Part shown: positions 1 through 7,913 of the stretch, piece after piece | Numbering within the stretch: position 1 is the stretch's first letter | Layout: every line of letters starts with the position of its first letter | Source: Ruaniaceae bacterium KH17 | Lineage (GTDB): Bacteria > Actinomycetota > Actinomycetes > Actinomycetales > Actinomycetaceae | Length of the DNA stretch: 40,624 nucleotides | Assembly (NCBI GenBank): GCA_900199505.1 | Contig: FZQV01000024.1 | Coordinates: forward strand, 1-40,624 | Direction of reading: 5' to 3' | The notes under the pieces: generated by a model | Database searches by the model: none | Seen by the model: only the letters and a program-made list of their open reading frames with translations | Told to the model about the DNA's origin: nothing | Program-made: the position numbers and the translations under genes

Positions 1-193
1 TTCGCGCGAACCCCGGGGTGACCATCTTACGTCCCCCGCACCGCCGCGCCGCTCCCGCTCGGGTGAGCCATGGCCGCCGCCCCGTCGTCAGTCAAGTCCG
101 CGGGTTGGCAACGGCCCACTTCGCGCCCCGATCTGCTGCAGTCTCGTACCACCCCTCAAGGAGGCTGAGGCAGGGGTTGCCGCGTACACCTGC

Positions 194-370
194 CACTCAC
201 CTGAGTGGCAAAAGACCGCCATCACCCACCAGAACGCACATTTCGCACTCACCTGAGTGGCAAAAGACCGCCATCACCCACCAGAACGTACATTTCGCAC
301 TCACCTGAGTGGCACAAGACCGCCATCACCCACCAGAACGTACATTTCGCACTCACCTGAGTGGCAAAAG
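194..370. repeat. 52-bp tandem repeat, about 3.4 copies
   Basis: Units begin at 194, 246, 298 and 350; the fourth stops after 21 bases. Units differ at only two positions (C/T in the AACGYACA part, A/C in GGCAMAAG). Each unit opens with the small inverted repeat CACTC-ACCT-GAGTG; in the first copy flanking bases extend it to a perfect 8-bp stem at 191–210. The 52-bp period is not a multiple of three, so this is not a coding repeat. No gene is seen in 1–449 besides this array. It ends 80 bp before the ZIP transporter start. A related core, CACTCA-CA-TGAGTG, recurs at 37870–37883. Confidence 0.95.
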
Positions 371-449
371 GTCGCGCGGCCCTCGCCCGGTGCGCTAACC
401 CTGCGGGCACCCACCCGGCGGGCGCGACTCTTCGCACTAGGATCGGGAC

Positions 450-1256
450 ATGGTTCTTGCACTCATGGTGTCGCTGCTGGCCGGACTCGCCACCTCGATC
501 GGCGGCGCGCTCGTTCTCAATGAGAAGACGCTCCAGCGCAACTTCCTCGCCGTAGCACTCGCCTTTGCGGCCGGCGCGATGATCATCATTTCGCTCATCC
601 AAATCATTCCGCTCGGCATCAGCTACATGAGCGAGATCACCTCCGAACGCAACTCAATGCTCATCGTGTGGCTCTCGTTCTTCGCCGGGATCGCACTCGT
701 CATGGTGATCGACCGCGTCCTCCCGGATGTGCTCAACCCGAACGAGATGGAGGGCCGCGAGCGCTCGCTCACCGTGGGCGATACCCACTCCACGCAGAAG
801 CTGATGCGCTCGGGAATGCTGGTGGCGCTCGTGCTTGGCTTGCACAACTTCCCCGAGGGCATGGCCACGTTCTTCACCACGTATCAGGACGCCACGGTGG
901 GTATCACCCTGGCGGTCGCCATCGCTATCCACAACGTTCCCGAAGGCATCGCCGTGGCGGCCCCCGTGTATGCCGCAACGGGCTCGAAGAGGAAGGCGTT
1001 CTGGTGGGCCACATTCTCCGGCATGACCGAGCCGCTTGGCGGTCTCTTCGCCGCCGCGGTAGTGAGCTGGGTGGTGCCGGCGGAGTTCTTCGGCATCTTC
1101 TACGGCACAGTGGCCGGCATGATGGTGTTCCTCGCGCTCGACGAGCTCTTGCCGGGCGCCTGGCGATACCAAACGGACAAGCACCAGACGATCTACGGCA
1201 TGCTCGGCGGCATGGCGATCATGGCGCTCAGCTTCATCCTCTTCGCCAAGGGCTGA
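450..1256 (+). CDS. zupT: ZIP-family divalent metal (zinc) transporter
   Basis: A 268-residue, very hydrophobic protein of the ZIP family, which imports Zn2+ and related divalent metals across the cytoplasmic membrane. Two metal-site signatures are visible in adjacent helices: HNFPEG near residues 132–137 and HNVPEG near 161–166. Their His, Asn, Pro and Glu residues form the intramembrane binuclear site in this family. Length and the roughly eight hydrophobic segments fit ZupT/GufA-like proteins. A polar loop lies around residues 95–120. The ATG follows a weak AGGAT ribosome-binding site. It stands alone, with a tandem repeat upstream and a convergent pth downstream. Metal preference cannot be read from the sequence; the symbol is by family resemblance. 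Confidence 0.88.
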   Translation: MVLALMVSLLAGLATSIGGALVLNEKTLQRNFLAVALAFAAGAMIIISLIQIIPLGISYMSEITSERNSMLIVWLSFFAGIALVMVIDRVLPDVLNPNEMEGRERSLTVGDTHSTQKLMRSGMLVALVLGLHNFPEGMATFFTTYQDATVGITLAVAIAIHNVPEGIAVAAPVYAATGSKRKAFWWATFSGMTEPLGGLFAAAVVSWVVPAEFFGIFYGTVAGMMVFLALDELLPGAWRYQTDKHQTIYGMLGGMAIMALSFILFAKG

Positions 1257-1314
1257 TCCGCAGCCCGCCCGCTCGCCCGCTCCCCTCCCCAAACTTGTGC
1301 TGTGGGTGCACTTA

Positions 1315-1326
1315 GTGAGCGCTCAC
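1315..1326. promoter_or_regulatory. Perfect palindrome resembling a LacI-family operator
   Basis: GTGAGCGCTCAC is a perfect 12-bp palindrome identical to the core of the ideal lac-type operator. It lies between the ends of two convergent genes (ZIP transporter and pth), where no promoter is expected, and no LacI-type regulator is in the window. A function is uncertain. Confidence 0.3.
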
Positions 1327-1373
1327 ATCGCCGCGCGCCGCTCACCTAAAGCAGACGTTCGGACGGGCGGCGG

Positions 1374-1964
1374 CTAGTCGCGGGTGTGGAGGTCCATCTG
1401 GGTCTTCTCCCAGCCGAGTGTGGCGATATCGCCGACGGCGTCTGCGGCCAGTTGGACCATGAGCGCAGCCTCTTCAGCCTCCGCCTTGGGGAACGGCTGG
1501 AGGACGTAGTCGGCCGGGTCCATCCGGCCCGGCGGGCGACCGATCCCTAAGCGCAAGCGACCGTAGTCACGGGTGCCGAGGTTCTGAGAGATGGACTTCA
1601 GCCCGTTGTGACCGCCTTCGCCTCCGCCGCGCTTCATTCGTAGTGTGCCGAGGTCGATATCGAGCTCGTCGTGCACCACGAGGAGCTCGTCGATGTCGAT
1701 CCCCTCGGCCCGCATCAGCGCGGCCACGGGGGCTCCGGAAAGGTTCATGTACCCGGTTGACTTCGCGAGGAGGACTCGTGGACCGGGGACTCCGCCCGGC
1801 AACATGCCGGCGCGGGTCTCGGCGACGTACGCACCCGCCCGGTGGCGTGACCACCGGGCGGACGCGCGTGCCGCCAGCACATCCACCGTCATGTGACCGA
1901 GGTTGTGCCGGGTGCGTTCGTACCGCGGGCCCGGGTTCCCGAGCCCCACGACAAGAAGTGTCAT
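1374..1964 (-). CDS. pth: Peptidyl-tRNA hydrolase
   Basis: Cytoplasmic esterase that releases peptides from prematurely dropped peptidyl-tRNA so that the tRNA can be reused. The 196-residue length is normal for the family. Catalytic features are all present: N10 in GLGNPGP, the catalytic base H20 in RTRHNLG, N74 in GYMN, the Asp of VHDELD near residue 99, and GGHNGL near 117–122. It is the last gene of the block glmU–prs–rplY–pth on the minus strand, with only 15 bp after rplY, so co-translation with L25 is likely. The order matches the conserved actinobacterial arrangement. Confidence 0.97.
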   Translation of the reverse strand: MTLLVVGLGNPGPRYERTRHNLGHMTVDVLAARASARWSRHRAGAYVAETRAGMLPGGVPGPRVLLAKSTGYMNLSGAPVAALMRAEGIDIDELLVVHDELDIDLGTLRMKRGGGEGGHNGLKSISQNLGTRDYGRLRLGIGRPPGRMDPADYVLQPFPKAEAEEAALMVQLAADAVGDIATLGWEKTQMDLHTRD

Positions 1965-1979
1965 CGCGGTGACGGAACC

Positions 1980-2597
1980 TTAGTCCTCGTCGGCCGCGGC
2001 GGGAGCCTCGGCAGCGGCCTCACCCTCGCCTTCGGCGGCGTCGTCAGCGGACTCCACGGCGCGCGGAATCGCGACCACGACAACCGGCAGTTCGGCGTCG
2101 ACCTCGGTGGTGATGCCCTCGGGCAGCACCACGTCGCCAACGGTGACCACGGCGCCGTCTTCGAGGCCCTCGATGGACACCACGATGCTTTCGGGGATGG
2201 AGATGGCCGGGGCAATGACTGTGAGGGTCTGAGCCTCGAGTGCGGCAACCGCGCCGGAGACGGGCTCACCCGCAAGGTGCACGGGCACGTCCACGGTGAC
2301 CTTCTCGTCGCGCCGCACGATCACGAGGTCGAGGTGCTCAAGCTCGCGGATGATCGGGTTGATCTGCACGTCCTTCACGAGCGCGAGTTCCGACTTCCCG
2401 TCAAAGGAGAGTTCGATCACGGCGTTGCGAGAGTGGCGCACGATCATGAAGGTGTCGTGCGAAGGGAGGTTCAGGTGAACCGGGTCCGTGCCGTGGCCAT
2501 AAAGCACGGCCGGGATCAGGCCCTCGCGGCGCGCGCGGCGCGCGGCACCCTTACCGAATTCGGTGCGGTAGGTGGCATTGAGAGTGTTATCAGCCAT
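1980..2597 (-). CDS. rplY: 50S ribosomal protein L25/general stress protein Ctc
   Basis: Long (Ctc-type) form of L25, which binds 5S rRNA in the large ribosomal subunit. The 205-residue protein has the N-terminal L25 domain (about residues 1–95, with TEFGKGAARRARR and PAVLYGHG) and the C-terminal TL5/Ctc beta domain (about 100–185). It ends in an acidic, alanine-rich tail. The start at 2597 is chosen over an upstream in-frame ATG at 2657 because AAAGG lies about 7 bases before it and the family begins here. Spacing to pth is 15 bp. The 199-bp gap towards prs holds a dispersed repeat; in mycobacteria the lipoprotein gene lpqT occupies that place. Confidence 0.96.
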   Translation of the reverse strand: MADNTLNATYRTEFGKGAARRARREGLIPAVLYGHGTDPVHLNLPSHDTFMIVRHSRNAVIELSFDGKSELALVKDVQINPIIRELEHLDLVIVRRDEKVTVDVPVHLAGEPVSGAVAALEAQTLTVIAPAISIPESIVVSIEGLEDGAVVTVGDVVLPEGITTEVDAELPVVVVAIPRAVESADDAAEGEGEAAAEAPAAADED

Positions 2598-2745
2598 GGG
2601 ACTGCCTTTCAGTTGCGGTGGACCTCGACGTGGGAACGCGCACGGAAACGGCCGCACCGCGTCGATAACGGAAGCGGGCTCGCAGTACGCTGCGCGCCTT
2701 CCCTCGCCGAGGCAATCGTGAAGAGTCTAGCGGACATCGCGCCAT

Positions 2746-2790
2746 GGTTTCGACTTCGTCCCTTCGGGACTCCGCGCAACCAACGAGACG
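2746..2790. repeat. Dispersed GGTTTCGAC...CAACC element, copy A
   Basis: Begins GGTTTCGACTTCG and ends CAACCAACGAGACG, with an internal GTCCC-TTC-GGGAC hairpin. It sits 7 bp beyond the prs stop codon. Related copies lie at 36801–36840, 36868–36903 and 38037–38074. The position suggests a terminator or boundary role for this copy. Confidence 0.6.
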
Positions 2791-2796
2791 TGTGAA

Positions 2797-3777
2797 CTAC
2801 GCCTTGCCGTCGAAGAGGGAGGTGACCGAACCGTCGTCGAACACCTCACGAATCGCACGCGCGAGCAACGGCGCGATCGAGAGCACGGTGAGGTTCGGAA
2901 TCCGCTTCTCGTGCGGCACCGGCAGCGTGTCCGTGACGATCACCTCGCGCACTCCACATTCCTGCAGGCGGCGGGTGGCCGGCTCGGAGAGCACGGCATG
3001 CGTCGCGGCGATGAGCACGTCCTTCGCGCCGGCATCGAGTACCACGCGTACGGCCTCGGAGATCGTTCCGGCGGTGTCGATGAGGTCATCGACGATCACG
3101 GCCGTCTTGCCTTCCACATCACCCACCACGCGGTTCGCCACGGCCTGGTTGGGCCGAGTGATGTCGCGGGTCTTGTGGATGAATGCAAGCGGAGCGCCAC
3201 CGAGCTTGTCCGCCCAGAGTTCGGCCACGCGGATGCGCCCGGCATCCGGCGAGACGACGGCGACGTTCATTGCGTCTACCCGCGTACGCACGTAATCGGT
3301 GAGGATCGGCATCGCGAAGAGGTGGTCCACGGGCCCGTCGAAGAAGCCCTGCAGCTGGGCCGCGTGCAGGTCCACACTCAGAATCCGGTCGGCGCCCGCG
3401 GTCTTGAAGAGGTCGTTGACGAGGCGCGCCGAGATTGGCTCGCGGCCGCGGTGCTTCTTGTCCTGCCGCGCATACGGGAAGAACGGGGCCACCACGGTGA
3501 TGCGCTTGGCCGAGCCGCGCTTCATGGCGTCCACCATGATCAGCTGTTCCATCAGCCAGTCGTTGATCGGTGCCGTGTGCGACTGCAGGACGAATGCGTC
3601 CGTGCCGCGCACGGACTCTTCGAAGCGCACGTATGTCTCGCCGTTAGCGAAGTCATACGCCGAGGTTGGTAGCAACTCGATGCCGAGGTGCTCGGCCACG
3701 GCCACGGCCAGATCCGGATGCGCCCGTCCCGAGGCCAGCACGAGCCGCTTCTCCCCGTGCGAAATGATCCCGCTCAC
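2797..3777 (-). CDS. prs: Ribose-phosphate pyrophosphokinase (PRPP synthetase)
   Basis: Makes 5-phosphoribosyl 1-diphosphate from ribose 5-phosphate and ATP, the precursor for nucleotides, histidine, tryptophan and NAD. The 326-residue protein shows the ATP-binding flexible-loop region RQDKKHRGREPISARL near residues 100–115. It also has the metal/PP-binding DAGRIRVAELWADKLG segment and the PRPP loop VIVDDLIDTAGT in the C-terminal half. Its ATG overlaps the glmU stop by 4 bp (ATGA), indicating translational coupling with the UDP-GlcNAc enzyme. Family, length and context agree. Confidence 0.97.
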   Translation of the reverse strand: MSGIISHGEKRLVLASGRAHPDLAVAVAEHLGIELLPTSAYDFANGETYVRFEESVRGTDAFVLQSHTAPINDWLMEQLIMVDAMKRGSAKRITVVAPFFPYARQDKKHRGREPISARLVNDLFKTAGADRILSVDLHAAQLQGFFDGPVDHLFAMPILTDYVRTRVDAMNVAVVSPDAGRIRVAELWADKLGGAPLAFIHKTRDITRPNQAVANRVVGDVEGKTAVIVDDLIDTAGTISEAVRVVLDAGAKDVLIAATHAVLSEPATRRLQECGVREVIVTDTLPVPHEKRIPNLTVLSIAPLLARAIREVFDDGSVTSLFDGKA

Positions 3778-5249
3778 GCCTGCTTGCTCCCCTCAGACGC
3801 CGCGGCGTCATTGTCGATTTCACCGAGGGCCCGCGCGGCGGCTTCTGCCGCAGCGGTGCCTGGTCTCGAACGTAACACCCATCGATCGATGTTGCGCTGA
3901 GTACTGGGGTTGATCGCGAGCGCGCCAGGGGGCACGTCCTCGCGGATGGTGGTTCCAGCGCCGGTGTAGGCGCCGTCGCCCACGTGCACAGGCGCCACGA
4001 ACATGTTGTCCGAGCCGGTGCGGCAGTGGCTGCCCACGGTGGAGCGGCTCTTGTTGACGCCGTCGTAGTTCACGAACACGGAGGCCGCTCCGATGTTCGT
4101 GCCCTCACCGATATCGGCATCGCCCACGTAGGAGAGGTGCGGGACCTTGGAACCCTTGCCGATGCGGGCATTCTTAGTCTCAACGAAGGTGCCGATCTTG
4201 CCGCTCTCATCGAGGTAAGTGCCGGGCCGCAGATACGAGAACGGCCCCACCGTGGCACCCGCACCAATCACGGCAAGCGAGCCGTGCGTGCGAATCACGC
4301 TCGCCCCCTCGCCCACCTCAATATCCGTAAGCGTGCTGTCCGGGCCGATCACGGCGCCCGTCTCGACCTTGCAGGCGCCGCGCAACTGCACGTTCGGCTC
4401 GATCGTGACATCCGGCGCGAGTTCCACATCCACGTCGATCCAGGTTGTGGCCGGGTCCACGACGGTCACGCCCTCGCGCATCCAACGCTCCACGATGCGG
4501 CGGTTCATCTCCTTGGAGAGCGCGGCAAGCTGCACTTTGTCGTTGCAGCCCTCCACTGTCCACGAGTCATCCACGATCACACCGTTCACCGATTTACCCG
4601 CGCGGTGCGCGATCGCCACCACGTCAGTCAGGTAGACCTCGCCCTGCGCGTTCTCGCGGCCCACACCGCCGAGTGCATCGATCAGCGTGCGTGGTTCGAA
4701 CACGTAGACCGCGGCGTTGATCTCGGTGATCGCCCGCTGCGCTTCGGTCGCGTCCTTCTCTTCAACGATCCCGACGACGCGGCCCTCCTCACGCACAACT
4801 CGGCCGTATCCGGTGGGGTCGGCAACGTTGGTGGTGAGCATCGTGACAGCACTGCCGCCCTGCTCGTGCTCTTCGACGAGGCGTGTCAGCGTGTCTCCGT
4901 CGAGAAGGGGGGTGTCCGCGGCCGTGACGACGATTGGCCGGTCCAGGCTGACGCCGTCGGCCAGCAATCGCTCCAACGCGCACTGCACGGCGCGGCCGGT
5001 GCCAGGAATCTCATCTTGATCCGCGATCAGCACGCTCGAGTCGACGGCCAAGGTCTCGTTGATGACGCCCTCACGCTCGTGGCGCACGACGACGACCAGG
5101 CGGTCAGGGCTGAGCGCGCGGCCCGCGTAGATGGCGTGACCAAGGAGGGAACGGCCAGCGACGGTGTGCAGAACTTTGGGTGTGCGGGACCTCATCCGGG
5201 TCCCAGCGCCTGCTGCGAGAACAACAACTGCTGCGGGCGGGTTTTTCAC
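3774..5249 (-). CDS. glmU: Bifunctional GlmU (GlcNAc-1-P uridyltransferase/GlcN-1-P acetyltransferase)
   Basis: Catalyses the last two steps to UDP-GlcNAc, used for peptidoglycan. The N-terminal nucleotidyltransferase carries LAAGAGTRMRSRTPK near residues 11–25. The C-terminal left-handed beta-helix acetyltransferase shows hexapeptide repeats and the RPGTYL, KIGTFVETKN and SYVGDADIGEGTNIGA blocks near residues 345–400. The 491-residue length is typical for actinobacteria. The start is a GTG at 5249 with AGGGAGAA about 5 bases upstream. It lies 49 bp after tRNA-Gln on the same strand and overlaps prs by 4 bp. Confidence 0.97.
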   Translation of the reverse strand: MKNPPAAVVVLAAGAGTRMRSRTPKVLHTVAGRSLLGHAIYAGRALSPDRLVVVVRHEREGVINETLAVDSSVLIADQDEIPGTGRAVQCALERLLADGVSLDRPIVVTAADTPLLDGDTLTRLVEEHEQGGSAVTMLTTNVADPTGYGRVVREEGRVVGIVEEKDATEAQRAITEINAAVYVFEPRTLIDALGGVGRENAQGEVYLTDVVAIAHRAGKSVNGVIVDDSWTVEGCNDKVQLAALSKEMNRRIVERWMREGVTVVDPATTWIDVDVELAPDVTIEPNVQLRGACKVETGAVIGPDSTLTDIEVGEGASVIRTHGSLAVIGAGATVGPFSYLRPGTYLDESGKIGTFVETKNARIGKGSKVPHLSYVGDADIGEGTNIGAASVFVNYDGVNKSRSTVGSHCRTGSDNMFVAPVHVGDGAYTGAGTTIREDVPPGALAINPSTQRNIDRWVLRSRPGTAAAEAAARALGEIDNDAAASEGSKQA

Positions 5250-5298
5250 GGGTTCTCCCTGCCATTGGAGTCACGACTCTCCAATAGTAGCGCCGTTG

Positions 5299-5369
5299 CT
5301 CCGCCCCCAGGATTCGAACCCGAACTAAAGGCACCAAAGGCCTCTGTGCTGCCATTACACCAGGGCGGA
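5299..5369 (-). tRNA. tRNA-Gln (anticodon TTG)
   Basis: On the minus strand the sequence folds as a 71-nt cloverleaf. It has a 7-bp acceptor stem (TCCGCCC/GGGCGGA), a D arm GTGT...GCAC, an anticodon arm GAGGC-CTTTGGT-GCCTT with TTG at positions 34–36, and a T arm with loop TTCGAAT. The discriminator base is G; CCA is not encoded. It precedes glmU, a placement known in other actinobacteria. Confidence 0.96.
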
Positions 5370-5562
5370 ATGCGGACCACGGCGGGCCGCGCATGCCTAT
5401 CTATTCTGCCATGCCTACCCTCTGCCGCCCCACCGCGAGTCGAGGGTGATCAGGTAACGGGGAAAATGGGCCGAAATCGAAACCCTGATCCGTGACTCCC
5501 CTGGGCTGGCAGAGATCGGGCAGGACGGACACACGAGTGCTCCGGCGTGGCAGAATTGGGTC

Positions 5563-6276
5563 ATGGCCTCGGAATCTCGCCGCGCAACGCGCATGACCGG
5601 CTCGCAGCGCCGCGAGCAGCTCCTCACGGTGGGGCGCGGCATCTTCGCCGAGAAGGGCTTCGAGGGCACGAGCGTCGAGGAAATCGCCGCGCGCGCGAAG
5701 GTCTCCAAGCCTGTGGTGTACGAACACTTCGGAGGCAAAGAGGGCATGTACGCCGTGGTCGTGGACCGCGAGGTGCAGCGCCTCACCGGCACGCTCATCG
5801 GGGCTCTCGACCAGGGCGGCCACCCGCGCGTCGTGGTGGAGCGCACGGCGCTCGCGCTGCTCGACTACATCGAAGACAACACCGACGGCTTCCGCATCCT
5901 CGTGCGCGATTCGCCCGTCGCCCAGGCCACCGGAACCTTCTCCTCACTGATCGGTGACGTTGCCACGCAGGTGGAACACATTCTCGGCGCACAGTTCGCC
6001 AAGAGCGGACTCAAGGAGTCCTACGCCCCCATGTACGCGCAGATGCTCGTGGGCATGATCGCGCTGACCGGCCAGTGGTGGCTGGAGACGCGCTCCCCCA
6101 AGAAGCAGGAGGTCGCGGCGCACCTCGTGAACCTCGCCTGGAACGGCCTTCACGGGCTCGAACGCGCCCCGGTGATCGGCACGCCGAAGAAGCCGCGGGT
6201 CAAGGTGTCGCTGGCGGAGAGCGAGCCCAGGAAGTCGAAGACCAAGAAGCCCGACGACGCCCCCGAGGAGGGGTAA
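5563..6276 (+). CDS. TetR/AcrR-family transcriptional regulator
   Basis: A 237-residue one-component repressor. The N-terminal helix-turn-helix domain is clear from about residue 14 to 62, with AEKGFEGTSVEEIAARAKVS, then KPVVYEHFGGKEGMYAVVV. The C-terminal ligand and dimerisation region is less conserved, and the last 25 residues are lysine/proline-rich (KSKTKKPDD). It is divergent from the tRNA-Gln–glmU–prs block, as is Rv1019 in M. tuberculosis, so this appears to be the conserved neighbour of glmU. A second ATG ten codons in is possible, but neither start has a strong ribosome-binding site. Ligand and targets are unknown. Confidence 0.9.
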   Translation: MASESRRATRMTGSQRREQLLTVGRGIFAEKGFEGTSVEEIAARAKVSKPVVYEHFGGKEGMYAVVVDREVQRLTGTLIGALDQGGHPRVVVERTALALLDYIEDNTDGFRILVRDSPVAQATGTFSSLIGDVATQVEHILGAQFAKSGLKESYAPMYAQMLVGMIALTGQWWLETRSPKKQEVAAHLVNLAWNGLHGLERAPVIGTPKKPRVKVSLAESEPRKSKTKKPDDAPEEG

Positions 6277-6311
6277 TCGACGCGGCCATCCACGGTGCCT
6301 ACTCGTGCGCC

Positions 6312-6878
6312 GTGGCTGCGCTGCTCCTCACCCCCGCCGTGCGCGCGTTCGGCGCGAAGGGCTTCTGGCACGCGCTCATCGCCGGGATACTCGGCGCGGG
6401 CGCCGCGGCCATCGGAACCTCCTGGGTGAACACCCTCGCCCTCTGCGCCGCGGCGATCGGCTGTGCACTACTGACCACCGTTGATCTCGCAGTCCACCGA
6501 CTCCCCCGCGCGATCCTCGTGCCCACCTACGCAACCGTCATCCCACTTCTCGTGGCCACCGCAGCGCATGAGGGCGCGTGGGATGCGCTCCTACGCGCCT
6601 GCCTCGCGGCACTCACACTTGGGGCGTTCTACTTCCTGCTCGGCGCCCTCGCGCCCAGCGGCATCGGCTTCGGCGACGTGACCTTCGCACCGCTCCTCGG
6701 ACTCGTGCTCGGCTGGTTCGGCTGGGCCCAGGTGCTGGCCGCAACCCTGGCAACCTTCATCTGTGCGGGAGTTGCCGCCGTCGCCCTCCTCATCACCCGC
6801 CGCGCCACGGCGAGAACTCGCATCGCGTTTGGGCCCTGGATGGTGTTCGGCGCCGCCAGCGTATTGTGGATGCTGTGA
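6312..6878 (+). CDS. Orphan A24-family (prepilin-type) leader peptidase-like membrane protein
   Basis: A hydrophobic protein of about 188–196 residues with six or so membrane segments. It carries both aspartyl-protease motifs of family A24: TTVDLAVHRLP in the first half and GIGFGDVT in the second. The usual Asp after HRLP is Arg here; the two catalytic Asp positions are kept. It lacks the N-terminal methylase/zinc domain of full PilD, as is normal for short actinobacterial TadV/CpaA-like enzymes. The start is unclear: the only common start codon is GTG at 6312, but a strong GAGGAGGGG lies at 6265–6273, at the end of tetR, and better suits an ATC start at 6288. No pilin or Tad secretion genes are nearby. 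Confidence 0.7.
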   Translation: MAALLLTPAVRAFGAKGFWHALIAGILGAGAAAIGTSWVNTLALCAAAIGCALLTTVDLAVHRLPRAILVPTYATVIPLLVATAAHEGAWDALLRACLAALTLGAFYFLLGALAPSGIGFGDVTFAPLLGLVLGWFGWAQVLAATLATFICAGVAAVALLITRRATARTRIAFGPWMVFGAASVLWML

Positions 6879-6896
6879 TCCAGAGAACATTCACGG

Positions 6897-6925
6897 TTGA
6901 TAATGTGATATCATTTTGATATCTT
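6897..6925 (+). promoter_or_regulatory. Predicted promoter with GATATC repeats upstream of the ABC exporter
   Basis: TTGATA (6897–6902), a 17-bp spacer and TATCTT (6920–6925) form a good sigma-70-like promoter in a short AT-rich island. Inside lie the palindrome TGATATCA (6906–6913) and a second GATATC (6918–6923). The two GATATC copies are 11 bp apart, about one helical turn, which suggests a repressor site overlapping the promoter. The exporter start is 67 bp downstream. Confidence 0.5.
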
Positions 6926-6992
6926 ATTTCGGGTTGTTGCCGAGCACCCACCCGCACGACAGCCGGGCTCACACCCACCGAAAGGAGCCAAC

Positions 6993-7913
6993 GTGCCAGA
7001 ACTCGCAGTGCACTCACTGAGCCGCAAATTTGGCGTGGTCCAGGCACTTAGTGACCTCTCCCTCACCGTCCGCGAAGGCGAAATCTACGGCTTCGTAGGA
7101 TCGAACGGCGCAGGCAAGACCACCGCAATGCGCATCATCTTGGGCGTCCTCTCGGCCGATTCCGGCGAGGTCACCTTCGATGGAACGCCGTTCGATCGCG
7201 CCGCACGCGCCCGCGTGGGTTACATGCCCGAGGAACGCGGCCTCTACCCCAAGATGAAGGTGGGCCCACAGCTCTCCTACCTCGCCGAACTCCACGGCAT
7301 GAGCCGCACGGAGGCGACTGCCGCCATGGAGCATTGGACCGAGGTCCTCGGGATCGCCTCCCGCCGGGCCGACGACGTCCAGAAGCTCTCGCTCGGAAAC
7401 CAACAGCGAGTGCAGCTCGCCGCGGCACTCGTGCACAATCCCAGCCTGCTCGTGCTGGACGAGCCCTTCTCGGGGCTCGATCCGGTGGCCGTCGACGTGA
7501 TGAGCGGCGTGCTACGCGAACAGGCGGAGAACGGCGTCCCGGTGATCTTCTCCTCGCATCAGCTCGATCTGGTGGAACGGCTTTGCGATCGCGTGGGCAT
7601 CATCAAGTCCGGTTCCCTCGTGGCCGAGGGCACGATCGACGAACTACGCGTGACACCGCAGCGGCGAATCCGCGTGCTCGTCGCGAACCCAGCCACCGCG
7701 GACTGGGCGGAGCAGGTCCCTGGGGTGAGCGTCGTCGGGCACGATGATGGTGCGATCCTCGCCGAATATGCCGACGGCGACCTGGTTGCCGAGCAGCGAC
7801 TCCTCGACGCCGCGGTGCGCGCGGGGACGCTACGCGAGTTCACTCCGGTGCGGCCGCATCTCGCGGACCTATTCCGAGGAGTTGTCTCCAAGGATGAGGA
7901 GGTGGCGGCATGA
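6993..7913 (+). CDS. ABC transporter ATP-binding subunit (NatA/DrrA-like)
   Basis: Cytoplasmic ATPase of an ABC-2-type exporter. The nucleotide-binding domain spans about residues 3–225: Walker A GSNGAGKTT near 34–42, signature LSLGNQQRVQ near 132–141, Walker B LLVLDEPFSGLD near 150–161, and the switch His in SSHQLD. The C-terminal 80 residues form the extension usual in NatA-like proteins. The GTG start at 6993 has AAAGGAG six bases upstream. It overlaps the permease gene by 4 bp (ATGA), so the two are one operon. Substrate is not predictable; Na+ export and drug efflux are both known for relatives. Confidence 0.93.
   Translation: MPELAVHSLSRKFGVVQALSDLSLTVREGEIYGFVGSNGAGKTTAMRIILGVLSADSGEVTFDGTPFDRAARARVGYMPEERGLYPKMKVGPQLSYLAELHGMSRTEATAAMEHWTEVLGIASRRADDVQKLSLGNQQRVQLAAALVHNPSLLVLDEPFSGLDPVAVDVMSGVLREQAENGVPVIFSSHQLDLVERLCDRVGIIKSGSLVAEGTIDELRVTPQRRIRVLVANPATADWAEQVPGVSVVGHDDGAILAEYADGDLVAEQRLLDAAVRAGTLREFTPVRPHLADLFRGVVSKDEEVAA

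Noticed and set aside
194-370. Possible CRISPR array (regular 52-bp period)
   Set aside because: The whole unit repeats almost identically; there are no unique spacers, and no cas genes are present.
18-602. Open frames on both strands across the tandem repeat
   Set aside because: The 52-bp period shifts frame in each unit and the frames resemble no protein; they are artefacts of GC-rich DNA.
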